DNA of 64,000 nt from Liolophura sinensis. Lineage: Eukaryota > Mollusca > Polyplacophora > Chitonida > Chitonidae. A model generated the notes under the pieces. The model worked only from the letters and a program-made list of their open reading frames with translations, made no database searches and had not been told where the DNA came from. Below are positions 30,601 to 42,500 of the stretch, piece after piece. Where the stretch lies: assembly GCF_032854445.1 (NCBI RefSeq), contig NC_088302.1:22827788-22891787 (forward strand), read 5' to 3'. The number at the start of each line of letters is the position of its first letter. Positions within the stretch are counted from its first letter, which is position 1. The position numbers and the translations under genes are program-made.

Positions 30601-33600
30601 TGCTCATCCATAGGATAATGGCGTCTGCTGTGCGCATCTTCCTCACTTCCGCCTCGCCCACTATCACTCGTCACTGTCTCTCCCGATACGTTACTGGTTT
30701 CATCATCACCCTACATCAATAGGTAGAAGTTCAGACTAGTACACACTATCCTTGTCTTACAGTGCAGATATTATAATCCTGGTTCCCGGGCTTTATATCA
30801 CTCCGAACATTGCATTTCTTCGATGTATCGAGGCTCGGGAACCAGGATGCGCTTTAGTATCCCTTTAACTGGCGCGATAACTGTTTTCCACTTTATGCTG
30901 ATTTATTTGTGTTACATGTCCCTAACTACTCTGATTAACTTCCCTCTACTAATACACAGCTGCAGACAATTAAGGTCAGGTGAAGCAGTGATGCATCTAA
31001 AAGCACAAATTGCAGGGCAGGTTTCAGATCAATAAAACTGTGTTAGAAATAGGCTTATGACTAACTAACAATACAAAAGCATTTATCGCTGGAAAATATC
31101 ATGCAATGCTTGGTTGGCAAGCAGTCAGCAAACAGTAACTACATGTATACGCTCTCCCCCCCCCGCCCCCCCACCCTTAACTCCGGATGCCCGCTCTATT
31201 TCCCGATTCCTGTGATGATGAATAACCTTACCCGGGGGCCATGCAGCCAAAGTTTGGCGCTAGCAGGGACATTATTGGGCGATATGATATTCGAGTATCC
31301 TTCTGTCTTTGTTCTTCCAGGTTCAGCTTTGGCATCCAGCCATATAAGGTTCAGAGAGTTTTGTGTCTGTAATAGCATAAATTTCTCGGTTTCTGTGACA
31401 TGCTAATAAAACTCTTGGCAAAAAACATACTTTTTCACACTGATGCACTTGAAAGAATGTAACATGGGTAAAGTTTGTTCTTTTTACAGATATACTAATT
31501 TATTTAAGAGTTTATAGTCTACGAGGCATTTATTTCGATGAAGATATGCAGCTAAATGATTAGTTGTAGCTGTGAAAAGCAAAAGTAAACTTTATAAAAA
31601 TACATAACTTTGCCAAAAAATCATGAATAACGACAAGCCAGTGTTAACGGTAAATTCGGATATGCACAAGATACAAGCTAAAAACTATTCACTTTCTCAG
31701 TATATATGATGGGAAGTACGACCAGGTGTAAACAGCATCATGCGACAATAAACAGGAATTGAAACTTATACACTTCAAAGCGGTGCCACAAAGTGAAACA
31801 ACGCAAAATTATTCATAATGTAGTCCGGACTCACCGTTAGTGACGCAGGCTGTCTGACGACGTCATGGGACGGTCGTTGTTTGTTGCCCGCCATCTTGGA
31901 TGGAGGGTCAGTTGTCGATTCTCCAGATAAAAGGCCTTGCTCGTTTTGAAACACAAAGTTAACTCCCTTTTTGGTTTTTCCATTGGTTTGGTTAGGATTT
32001 GTAGAGTGTGTTCCTGATTTGCCGTCAACGTTAACATTCACTTTAGCCTTATCTGGCTGTGTTTTGCCAGTAAATCCCGCGGACGGGTCTCTCCGGTTCT
32101 GGCGTCTGATGATGAATATGGTGATGATAATGATGACAGAAAGGAACGTGGTGGCACAAATAACGGCAATAACGATGATGAAGTTGTTTGGTAATCCGTC
32201 TGAGACCGGTGTCACGGAGCCGGAGACGTTCGTGGGCAACACAGTTACGTTGAACCGCTTCAGAGTGACTCGCTGTGGTGAGCCGTGGTCTTTGACTGAT
32301 ACCAAAAGGCTGGCAGATTCTTGAGAAATTATCGAGTCTTTGGAAGAACTGTTCAGTCTAAGAAAGATTTCTCCACTTTGCGCGTTCATCCCGAAGAGAG
32401 ATTTAGGATCACCAGCCTCAATGGCGAATGTTAGCGTCCCATTCTCGCCAGCATCCGGATCCTCAGCGACGAGTTTCACGAATGGCGTCTGTGGTGGCTG
32501 GTTGGAGTAGACAATAACTGAGCTGTTAGCAACATAAGGAAGTTGCACCATAGGTGAGTTATCATTAACATCCAGGATTTCAACTGCCACTCCGACGGTG
32601 GACGTCAAAGGGTTATCTCCCTTGTCTGTGGCAACGACGAAGAAGCGAACCATAGGGCTCTTTTCTCTGTCAATGTTCTTCGCTGTGGTAATCAGGCCGT
32701 CTTCAGAGGATACAGCAAACATCCCTGTGGATTCAGGCGTATCGCTTATTGTATAGGAAACCTTGCCTCCTAAACCCAAATCAGGGTCAGAAGCTACCAC
32801 ACTACCTATCACGGTGCCAAGTGGGCTGTTCTCCAAAACACTAAACCGGTAAAACGTTTGGTTAAATTTCGGCCGCTCGTCGTTAACGTCTACAATCATG
32901 ACGGCCACCGTGGCGTTAGTATGGCGAGGCGGTATCCCAGCGTCACTGGCCATCACCGTGAATGATATCTCCGATGTGTTCTCGTAGTCCAATTTCTGTC
33001 TTAGAGACAACATACCAGACACATTGTCTATTTTGAAAAATGAACTGTCGTTTCCATAGAGTTCGTAGGAGACTTTACCGTTTTTACCTATATCGTCATC
33101 AGTAGCATTTAGGTGAAGGACTCCTTCCCCAACAGAGGTGTTTTCCTTGAGGGTTATCACATATGAGGATAGTTTGAACTCGGGTGAATTATCGTTTTCG
33201 TCTGCCACAATCACAAGAAAATGGCCTGCCACGGTAAGCGAGGGTTTCCCTCTATCGTTGCACAGTATGGTCACATTATATTCCGATATGGTTTCGCGGT
33301 TAAGTTTCACGCCCAGGTTCACCTGAAACTCATTGTCATACAGCCTCTCAAGCTTAAACTCAGGGTTACCAATAGTACAGTTGACCTCAGCGTTCTGGCC
33401 ATTGTCTCTGTCCAGGGCTGATATGTGGGCCACAAAGTCGTTAATATTCGCGTTTTCAGAAATTATGGCGTGGTCACCTCTTGGTAAGAAATTGTACTTC
33501 AAGCTTGGTGTATTGTCGTTGGTGTCAGTGAGGTTCACTAGCACAAGAGCCTGCGCTGTGCGGGGTTGCACCCCCATATCCGCTGCTTCCACCACCAGGC

Positions 33601-34570
33601 GGTACTGCTGCTCCGTCTCATAATCCACCACGCCAACCACACGAATCTCACCCGAAGCGGTATTTATCTGGAATACATCTGAAAATTTTGCCGCGGTTCG
33701 GGTACTGAATCGGTAACTGATTTTGCCGTTTACTCCGGTATCTCTGTCTGTGGCTTTCACCTGGATGATACTGGTGTTCACGGGGAGGTTTTCCAGAACG
33801 CTGATGTTGTACACAGTCCGGCTAAACGTGGGAGAATGGTCATTTGCGTCTGTCACCAGAATTGTCACCTTAACGGTTCCTGTCCTCGGAGGAACACCGC
33901 CATCTTTAGCCAGAATTTCCACCGAGTGAGATGACATGAGCTCTCTGTCCAGCGTCCGGCCAACCACAATTCCCACTTCAGGTGAGCCGTCCAAGTTTTC
34001 GATTACACTGACAGTGAATTGACCGTCCGCTGGGAAAATCTCGTACTTTTCGACACCATGAGACTTACCGGTGTCTTTGTCAGTGGCTCCTCTGATGGGT
34101 ACTTTAAAACCGATAGGCGCTGACTCCGGTATGTTAACCGTCACTTCCGCCTTAGGGAATTCTGGGGCATTGTCATTAATGTCTTCTATTACAATTTTTA
34201 ACTTGAGAATTTTGAAAATGGCATCGGAGTGAACAGCCACATCGAAATCCTGAAAACATTCTGATGGCAGATCAGGGCATATAATTTCCCGATCCAAAAT
34301 TTCCGTCGTGTAAATTATTCCTGACACCTCCTCCATTCGGAAACTATTAATCCAAGGATTTCTCTGGCCAAAAAACATAAACTTGAGAGCGGTTCTGTTT
34401 ACGGAGGCCAGTGACTTAACGAACTGGGGGTCATTCTGAATGCTGCCAACCAATGTGCCCTTCGGTTTCTCTTCCACAACACTGAGGGTGTAAGTCTGTC
34501 CGTAAATCCCAGCAAAGAGCACACTTAATGCCAACAGTCTAAAACAAGACATTTTCATTGCTAAAGCCAT
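27091..34570 (-). CDS. Protocadherin B, seven EC repeats, four coding exons (gene-level CDS)
   Basis: Spliced CDS complement(join(27091..27650, 30599..30710, 31232..31366, 31835..34570)), 1180 aa. It is a paralog of the convergent protocadherin A with the same exon plan and the same intron phases (0, 0, 1). Introns are 468, 521 and 2948 bp. By family it is a calcium-dependent cell-cell recognition protein of the plasma membrane. The tail has SDSGRG (about 972-977), YVDM (1010-1013), a proline-rich PPPPIPRR (1087-1094) absent from the partner, and ATTTSGSY ending at Y1162. The start is the first ATG after an in-frame TGA and leads directly into a signal peptide. Later in-frame Mets at residues 5 and 7 would also give a signal peptide. 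EC2 and early EC3 are almost identical in DNA to the partner gene, while the rest is strongly diverged. Confidence 0.93.
27651..30598 (-). other. Intron 3 of protocadherin B (2948 bp)
   Basis: AT-rich with no repeat family or internal exon recognised. It is by far the longest intron of either gene; the matching intron of Pcdh-A is 523 bp. Confidence 0.75.
30599..30710 (-). CDS. Protocadherin B exon 3 (cytoplasmic, SDSGRG motif)
   Basis: The acceptor is TTGATGTAG and the donor GAGCAAG|GTACGA, phase 0 in and phase 1 out, as in the partner. It encodes residues 958-994 plus one base of codon 995. TSDSGRGGSEEDAH (about 971-984) is the shared CM2-like motif and is the clearest proof of the exon. 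Confidence 0.87.
31156..31176 (-). repeat. G-rich tract in intron 2 of protocadherin B
   Basis: The + strand has C9-G-C7-A-C3, so the pre-mRNA reads G3-U-G7-C-G9. It starts 55 nt after the exon 2 donor. The runs satisfy the G-quadruplex pattern, and such G-runs near a donor can act as splicing enhancers. Confidence 0.6.
31232..31366 (-). CDS. Protocadherin B exon 2 (cytoplasmic, 45 aa)
   Basis: On the - strand the acceptor is GCTATTACAG and the donor CCCCGG|GTAAGG. It is 135 nt, phase 0 on both sides, residues 913-957. It includes LIWLDAKAEPG and AKLWLHGPR. The last segment aligns with GVWLNYSRK of exon 2 in the partner gene. Its sequence is less conserved than exons 3 and 4, so the assignment rests on splice sites, phase, position and the WL anchor. 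Confidence 0.78.
31835..34570 (-). CDS. Protocadherin B exon 1: signal peptide, EC1-EC7, transmembrane helix, proximal tail
   Basis: This exon encodes residues 1-912. The signal peptide is about 1-24 (hydrophobic LLALSVLFAGIYG, cleavage near YGQ). EC linkers are DINDNAPEF at 130, DANDHSPTF at 241, DTNDN at 349, DENDNSPEF at 457, DVNDERPKF at 561 and DVNDN at 667. EC7 ends near 785. The EC1 cysteine pair is CPDLPSEC. The transmembrane helix is about 796-821 (rich in I, V and T), followed by RRQNRR. The cytoplasmic part in this exon, about 90 aa, is Lys/Asn/Gly-rich. The donor is ACG|GTGAGT; without splicing the frame reads 19 more codons before a stop. Asn-x-Ser/Thr glycosylation sites are numerous in the ECs. 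Confidence 0.95.
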
Positions 34571-36598
34571 AATTAAGTTTTCAAAGCACGAAGGAGACTG
34601 AAGAAAGTGTCCTCACCAACATAATGATGTCTCTCTGGCTCGGCTAGCACATCCGTCCCGTTGGGGAAATGCCCTGGTAATACACTTGTATTCAGTTTAA
34701 CTTCCCTGTCCCCTCTCAAGTGAAGTCAATGAGATCGGCAGTCAACAAAAAACGCTAGTGGACTCTGCAAATAGAGAGAAAATAAATATTTACCGAAGTG
34801 TTTGGGGAAGTGCTTAAGTTAAGCCCTGGCTTTGAAGGGCTAATCCTGAGCATCTATTCTCACCTGAGTAATCAGCACAGGTATGTCCTTTCTTAATTAC
34901 GGATAACTATCATACTGGCTTTATGTGAGGGTTAAAGCCGACCGGCATTCTAATTCACTTAAAAGGATCTCAGTCTGCCTCGACAGTCCCGACCAGCCGG
35001 GCCCGTCGGGATCATATTTGATGGCGTATAGAAGGAATACATTCCGCAGCCTTCACGTTGCCGCGAGCTCGGCAGGTGAAAGATTTACACGGGTTTAAAC
35101 TGGATCAACGTCTTCACAATTTGTGTCCCCTTGTAAGGAAACCGTCGTAATGAGACCGACTTCCTCGGGTACCTTCAGAAGGACGACATCCCGGGCGACG
35201 TGCACGCATCACTTGGCACCTAATCCGGGCGCTATCCTCTAAATGCCGTCATTATCACCTTATTTATCAAGGAACCTTACAGAACATATCTTAGTCCGTG
35301 CCGCAACAGTTAACGGTGATACATTCTGAAATGACCGGACATGTGCTACATAATTACAGCATACTGTTTGCCACCAGTGGTAAAATTCCACAACTGTTTG
35401 CTAATTTCGAGCGGAATTCCTTCGGGGCTTGGTCATTCCTCTCAGCTAATGAAGCCTGTATGGGCCATATTACCCAAACGCTGACATATCTAAGAACATC
35501 TACATTGCGAGAAATAATTAACTGACAGATCACCACAGCCACTTTTAGTGAACATTTCAAACTGATTGCATCCTTCAGTGGGAAGAAAATTTCGATATTA
35601 TTTCGCACCTCCGGACTTTCATCTGATTGATTTTAACCTCGAAATTAACAGTAAAAATATCTCACACACTCTTCATCTAATTTGCCTACCTGTAGTAGAC
35701 CTACTTACGGTCAAACCTCTCCCTAAACATTATCACAACGCTTTTTTCTGCAGCCCATGCTTTTAACGCATATTTGTATTTACATATGCATTCAGTACTC
35801 ATTCTAAAGTACGTCTTCGAAGGTTACGTCCCAGCTCCAAATTTCCACGGTTCACATGTCCTCATTCTGAAGTTCCAACCCGTCTTTCGAGCGAAGGTGT
35901 CTACACCGGCTATCTAAGGGCTACACCTCCCAATCATGTACTGTACTGCGATGTGCCTGATAACTCAGTTACACCAAAAACCCCAGCTGTATCAAAAACT
36001 ATTTACGATCTATTGAGCACAAAAGTCAGCGCATACATAAACACACTAATGAGGGGAGAGGGCTGGTAGTTTAGCCCAAGGGGAGAGGCCTGTAACGATG
36101 TCATATTGACAAGTTTCTATACCCATATGGTACACAATCTGGACAGTATTTAACCCTCAGGCAGTAGAAAAAAAATACAACAAAGAATAAAACGGAAAGG
36201 ACATCTGCTAAGAACTCCCCAGTACCAGACCATACTCACAGGTGTAAGATTCCCCCCCCCCCCCCGGGCGGTGATCGCTGGGTAACCGTCACAAAGTTCC
36301 CACCCTCCAACCTCACTGTCTAACAGGAAGGAGTAAAGTCGAAAATGGATAATATTGAGAGTGCAACAGGAACAAGAGCAATGATGAAGTGCCTGATGTA
36401 TTTGATCGCCCGCAACAATTTAAGTACTGTCATCTAACACTTTGTATATCCGTGAAAGATTTACCGTAAATGGCCATGGCACTGATTAAGAAGAGGACCT
36501 TTTACATTCAATGGCAAACAACGCCAATCAGTCATGAAACCATGCACGTGTAAAACATCCTGAGGTTAACATAACTACATTATCAAATGCTAGTCTTA
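34571..36598. other. Upstream region of protocadherin B; no gene seen
   Basis: Presumably holds the promoter and 5'UTR, but no TATA box or start site can be fixed. The segment at 34.95-35.25 kb is more CpG-rich than its surroundings. A C14 run lies at 36252-36265. Confidence 0.5.
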
Positions 36599-36606
36599 TT
36601 TCAAAC

Positions 36607-36885
36607 CAGGGGGCCTCCGTGGCTCAGTTGGTTAGCGCGCTAGCGCAGCGCGATGACCCAGCAGTCTCTCACCAATGCGGTCAACGTGAGTTCAAGCCCA
36701 GCTCATGCTGGCATCCTCTCCGGTCGTACGTGGGAAGGTCTCCCAGTAGCCTGCGGATGGTCGTGGGTTTCCCCCCTGCTCTGCCCGGTTTCCACCCACC
36801 ATAATGCTGGCCGCCCTCGTATAAGTGAAATATTCTTGAGTACGGCGTAAAACACCAATCAAATAAGTAAATGAATAAATAAATG
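36607..36885 (+). mobile_element. Full-length SINE-A with 8-bp target-site duplication
   Basis: TTTCAAAC flanks both ends (36599-36606 and 36886-36893). It has a complete tRNA-like head, GGGGGCCTCCGTGGCTCAGT then TGGTTAGCGCGC, with an A-box-like TGGCTCAGTTGG and a B-box-like GAGTTCAAGCCC. The body (CGTACGTGGGAAGGTCT, GGTCGTGGGTTTCC, ACCATAATGCTGGCCGCC) leads to the tail TATAAGTGAAATATTCTTGA, GTACGGCGTAAAACACCAAT and AAATAAATG. Best reference copy of the family in this window, 279 bp. Confidence 0.95.
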
Positions 36886-36893
36886 TTTCAAAC

Positions 36894-38594
36894 TATACTG
36901 CTTCATATGAAATTCTTTCACATGTGAAAGCGCTTCGTGTGTTACTGTTTCATGGGATACTGTAATACGTTTTGTTGTTTCGGGCACCGATAGTAATTTT
37001 TCATTTGTTTTCAAATGAGAGTAGAAGCCATTGTAACTTTATACCCTTTATCTGTCGTGATAAAATCAACCTATTTCGATACTGAAACTGCACTTCACAA
37101 TAGTTTTGTAAAAAATAAAAAACGCAAAACTCCTTATTGACTAAGGAGCTACGAGAAGTCATCGAAGAAAGCGTTTTCTGTTGAGCGAACTGTCGGGTTA
37201 TACACGGCAGGCTGTCAACCACAGCAAAAAGCTACAATATCTTAACAATTTCTCTTTTGTGATAACGTCAGTGTGAATAACGCCCACACATTGCCATGTT
37301 GTTAAACGTATCTGTATGTACCAACATACGGCTAGTCACGCTGTCCGAAACTACGGATTCACGTGTAGGGAATCGCTCAGCACGCTCTGATTTTCAATCA
37401 TATGAACGTATATGCATCTTAATTCAGTATGATGACTGAACCCTCATTGTATAAGCATTACCTTACAATGAAAAAAAAGATACTCATCAATAATTCACTA
37501 ACTAGTGACTTTTTTTTTGGTCGTGCGTACAGTGAGGTATAGTAAATCGGTGGTGATCAACTTACTTGATTGTATATTAGTCCGTGTCACATCCATACCA
37601 GGTTGAATCGACGTAGAAGAGAATGATCAACTGGGTTTCGAGAACCCTTGTTCTGAGTCGTTCCGGATCATTATTTTACTCAGCGTAAATAGTCTTGATT
37701 AACTATAGGCTAGAACAACTGATAATCAGCGTATTAAGGATAAGATTTTACCTGTGGTGTAATTAATACTGCATTAGAGATTCGATATCATTATACCTAT
37801 ACAGGAATGTAAATACGTGTGGAAGTGTCATGCACGCTACGTCAACACACAGTACAGCCCAAATCTCAACACGTCTATTGAAGGTAGTTGTTATTTTTTG
37901 TCTCATCTAAAGCATGGATAATATGGCTATTGTGCCCTCTGGTCAACAGATTATAGAGCACAAAAATCTGAGCGGATTAAACACCTCATTAATCCGAGGA
38001 TAAGTAGAGAGGATATATCAAGTGGTTTGTTCAATTCTCAAACATTCCTCAAAGACAGGCGATAATTTGCGTTTTAGGAAAATTACACACCTATGAAACT
38101 GTTCCGGGGTTTACAATAGACCGTCTCTAGACGTTGTTGAAGGAAGACGGCTAAAGTGCCGTATGTCATCGGTTTAATCACCTAAGCCGGTAATGATGGG
38201 TTATGGTAAAATCGGGTAGAGATCTACAGTCGGATCAAGTGGAACGGTGTACAAACAGAGCCTTAAGAAAGGCTATACATGGGGTGTGCTTGAGTGTGTG
38301 CCTATGACACGCACGTATCGGTACGAAACAAAATATATATACTTCAATTTAACTACATATTTAGTGCACAAAGCTCAGCTTTGGAGCTAACTCATCAATC
38401 ATAGCAAGCAGAGATAAAAATGTGCTGTTCTTAGACATATATTTATCTTCAAAAGCTAATGCCAAAAAAGAAATTATTATTTATCATTCACATCTTGAAC
38501 GCAGTAAAATTTTGTGATGTCAAAATGATTTAATAGGCCTACTTGTGCCACAAGTGAGTGGAATAAAGAGATATCTCAGCCTTTAATTGTATAA

Positions 38595-38595
<1 letters not shown>
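36894..38595. other. Noncoding stretch
   Basis: No exon, RNA gene or repeat family recognised. Confidence 0.5.

Positions 38596-38686
<91 letters not shown>
38596..38686. repeat. AT microsatellite, about 45 dinucleotides
   Basis: Uninterrupted ATATAT for about 90 bp. Confidence 0.97.
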
Positions 38687-38689
<3 letters not shown>

Positions 38690-39112
38690 CCTAAGAACGT
38701 ATGTCATCGAAGTGTAGGACAGATCAATAAATAAGAGCGTATCTTAGCAAACTGTACCAAGCGAATACATAGGAACATATCTCAGCACAGAGTGCTTAGC
38801 GAATACACAAGAACGTATTTCAGAACAGAGTTTAAATAAATATATAGGAACATATCTCTGCGATGAGTGCCTAGCGAAAGTTTCTCAGTAAAGACTGGAC
38901 AACCGAATACACAAGAACGTGTAACAGGCACCCATATAATAACGCAACCCAGCGGAGTGAAGGGCAATCGAGCCAATACATAAAAACGTTTGTATCTCAG
39001 TGAAGTCTAGGGAAGGCGAATATATAATGATGCACCTAACTGAAGAGTAGGACAGGCTCATACATAGAGTGTATCTCAGGTTCAGGTACAGGACAAGCGA
39101 ATACATAAAAAC
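38690..39112. repeat. Diverged minisatellite, about 37-38-bp unit
   Basis: Recurrent GCGAATACAYAAGAACGTAT followed by CTCAGCA and AGAGTGC-type segments. Clear unit starts are 38761 and 38799, with decayed units on both sides. It begins directly at the end of the AT microsatellite. Confidence 0.75.
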
Positions 39113-39277
39113 TTATATCATTATCATTTGATAAGTGTCTTACTCTTACTATAGGAGAACATTCTTATCACGTGCTTAGTAATATCAAGCCTTATCAGGC
39201 TTTTTTTCCGTATCGGTTTTGTGATATAATCGTCGAAGGAACTGGGTTGCATAGCGTAAACAGTATGTGAGTGCACT

Positions 39278-39583
39278 TTGCTGCGTACTTTAGAGACTTA
39301 TCGTCAGAGTGCAGTTGATACGATGCGCGCAGAATGCTCGAGTGTCATTTTTGTCAACGGACAACTGTTTTCTAAATGCGAGACATGTACCGAGCTAATC
39401 ACCGCTATCAATCTCAACACGTCGTTTTCATCTTCTCCGCCTTCCACTACATACCCCCGGGGCTCTACAAAACGTTTCTTTGAACTGGAATATTTCAGTC
39501 CTCTGCACAACAAAAAGAGCTACATATACCATAGATACGTTATCAGCGCTGATCGGGCCAGTCGCTGGTCACTCGACACGTAG
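39278..39583 (+). other. Unassigned 101-codon ORF with a CxxC pair
   Basis: The ORF contains FSKCETCTEL followed by a Ser/Pro/Thr-rich stretch and EYFSPLHNKK. This layout loosely recalls a short Cys-pair segment found in some transposon-related animal proteins. The frame is closed on both sides within 110 codons, the opposite strand is open too, and no splice partners were found. It may be chance or an eroded transposon fragment. Confidence 0.2.
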
Positions 39584-42500
39584 ACGCTCCGATTTTATTA
39601 ATACACGATTAGCCATGGACATTAATTTAATGACCACAAACACTTGACTGTATAAAGACGAATAGGCTTAGGCCATCAAACATATGTTAACTGACAAAAA
39701 GATTAAGAATTCTAATGAAATCAGTCAAGGTATGTATCTCCAGTGGGAAAGACGTTTTCTTGTGAACAATAAAGTCGTTCAGCCTTGAGATGAATTAATG
39801 GGTTATACAATTAACATACCGTCGAACTTTTCTTCTGCCATGATAATATGATAAACCACATATTTATTAAGTGCATGTGTTTATACAACACAGATTAAGA
39901 ATTATTTTCTATTACCATTTTTGATGATACTCCATATGCATTGTCCCTGCATGACATTCGTTTTAATTGCCCTCGAACAGGTCACACATCGCTCTTTAAT
40001 TACAGTATTTCACTGAAAGATTGGTGAAGATTAAAGAAGTACATAAAGGCCCTAAAATGATAGTGATAAAAAAAAATTCATCAAACTTCACAAAAAACAC
40101 TGAAGTTACCCTATAAGGTGGGGAATCAATTCGAATCAAGCGAAATGTGTCACTTAAAAACTCTAAATTTGAGGTGAAATGCAGTATTCCAGATTGACAG
40201 AAAATGTCACATACGTGAATACCCATCTTTACGTGTGTGACACTTAGACAATGTTGACCAAATGGTTAAGATAACTGCTACACCAATTGCTAAGTGATGA
40301 CAAAAATACAACTGTATGTAAGTAGCGAAATCTTCTTACTGGCAAGTATTAATTAATGAATATATGCAGCAATACAAAAACTGGAAAGAAATCCGTAATT
40401 ATATGCTTTATGAAAACTGAGATGCTTTTGTTTTGTTTTTGTTTTGGAAATGAACGTAAATAAACTGTCAACAGTTAGAACAATCACTGGTTAAAAACCA
40501 GGAAAAGAACAAATCCCAACGATATATAACTGTATAATCAACCCGTAGTTTTCTGCTTTTTTGGTTCATTATACTACAAACTATACAGAGCGTTTACACT
40601 AGGAAGTATATGCATGTATACAGCCGACCATTACTAAGGTCCAGCTCATCATCAACTTCGATTCTAGATCTAGTTCTAGAAACAGTCTGCTGGACAGTAT
40701 ATGCATGCATGGGGCAACTCAGCTAGATCTAATTTTCAACCATTACGATGAGCTCAGTTGTGAATTTGCACATTTCTTTCGTTTTATCCACATCAGGTTT
40801 TTTGTATTTAATGGAAATCTCACCACATAACACGCCGCATTATAAAATGTATAATGCATGTCAAATGCAGAGCCATGATTAGACATATAGTAAGAAATTC
40901 AGAGCAGTTTTTAACTTAGTGTCTGAAAAATGTGTTATGGTGTAATACATTTAAATATATCCATCTGAAGAAATGTTTCCCTTTCTAGAAAGCAAATCGC
41001 CACTAAATTGCTTAAATACTGCCAGAAGCGTTAAGCTATAATCATTCATTAACTGTAGAAAATAAAAACGAATTGACCTCAAATCTGTACTCACACTACC
41101 ACAGACTGCATTTTAAGGTAAAACTCTTGACGGTAAATCCGTGCATGCATGGTACCTGGCAAATATGTCACTTCAGTTCTCAACTGACGCAGTTGTATAT
41201 AGAGTAAGGAAAAGACCAGAGGTACTCACGGAAAGGTGATAAAATCAGCCATTGTGCTATCACCCATCGCAGTCAACCATCGTGAATATTTCAAAGGGAA
41301 GCAGATCGCTTCGCAACGATGAACAGCTTTCTCCACGCCAATGGTACCCGCCCCTTCTACTGTACGTGGCTAAAACACACCTGAATGGCCGATATGCCTT
41401 CATTAGTCACCAACCCTTTGCCTTTTGAGACCCTCTAGGTCCTGACTGGTGACAAAATTGTCGGGTCTTTTTCTAAGGAAGAAAGAGACGTCCCGGAGAT
41501 GTTCTTTAACTCAAAGTGCGCGAGGGGAAAAGCGAAGAGTAGAAGGCGCGGTTTTGGTTACTCGTTAGAAAACACTCTTCGTAAGGAGCATCAAGAGCTG
41601 TTTCTTTCTAGGAGCTAGGTGTTGACAAGACGGCAAGTCAAGAGCGTTAGATGTCATTTTACAGCCCTTCAAGCTATAGTATGTCAGTTAACTTTAGAAC
41701 CAAGGGCGTGCACACCTCGTTACCCGCTTTACATGCACACACAGGCAAATTGTGCGTTAGTAATTCTAGTACAAGAGCCGGTCGACTCTGTGAGGGATAC
41801 CTCAGCCAGTTGAAAAGACTTCGAGTATCATTTAAATGTCGATTTAACCATGCCAAATTAGCCAGGCTAGGTTGGCTGAGAGGAATTTTGGCGAAAGTCT
41901 TTTGCAATTTCTCAGCCCTTTTGCTTTCAGTTTCGTGGTTCTTTTGAAGCATTCGTCTGTTGACTTGATCTCAGTTGTCTTTAACTGAGACGTAACACAG
42001 ATTTGGCGTGGTGATATGAATATTCATGTATGCAAATCGTCTTTTGGATTGAGCTACATGTACATCAATAACGAAGGTCATCGTCGAAAATAGAGACACT
42101 ACAGAAATAATCCCCTCCCACGTTGTTCGTTATTTGAAACTTCATCCTAAATGGGTCACATCTGGAATTATGGATTACTGATGGTAACGATGCATGCTTC
42201 ACGTCAAGCAATAAAGTTAACAAGCTACAGAGCTCTTAAGCTTTCAATAAATAATTCCTTTTTTTTGCGTATAACAACTCACCAGATATTATTAATGTCT
42301 TCCTGAGTTGCCCCAAGTATGTCTTATAGACCTTTTGCATAAATGTATGGTAAGCTGCGTATGTCAATAATAAATACATCATAGAACACAATATGTATAT
42401 TCATCTACGTTTATGAATTGTCGAACATGCTATACTTACACAAGCAAAGAGAACTTAAGCAAATGCTATATATGCGTCCAATGATTTCTGTCGTATACAG

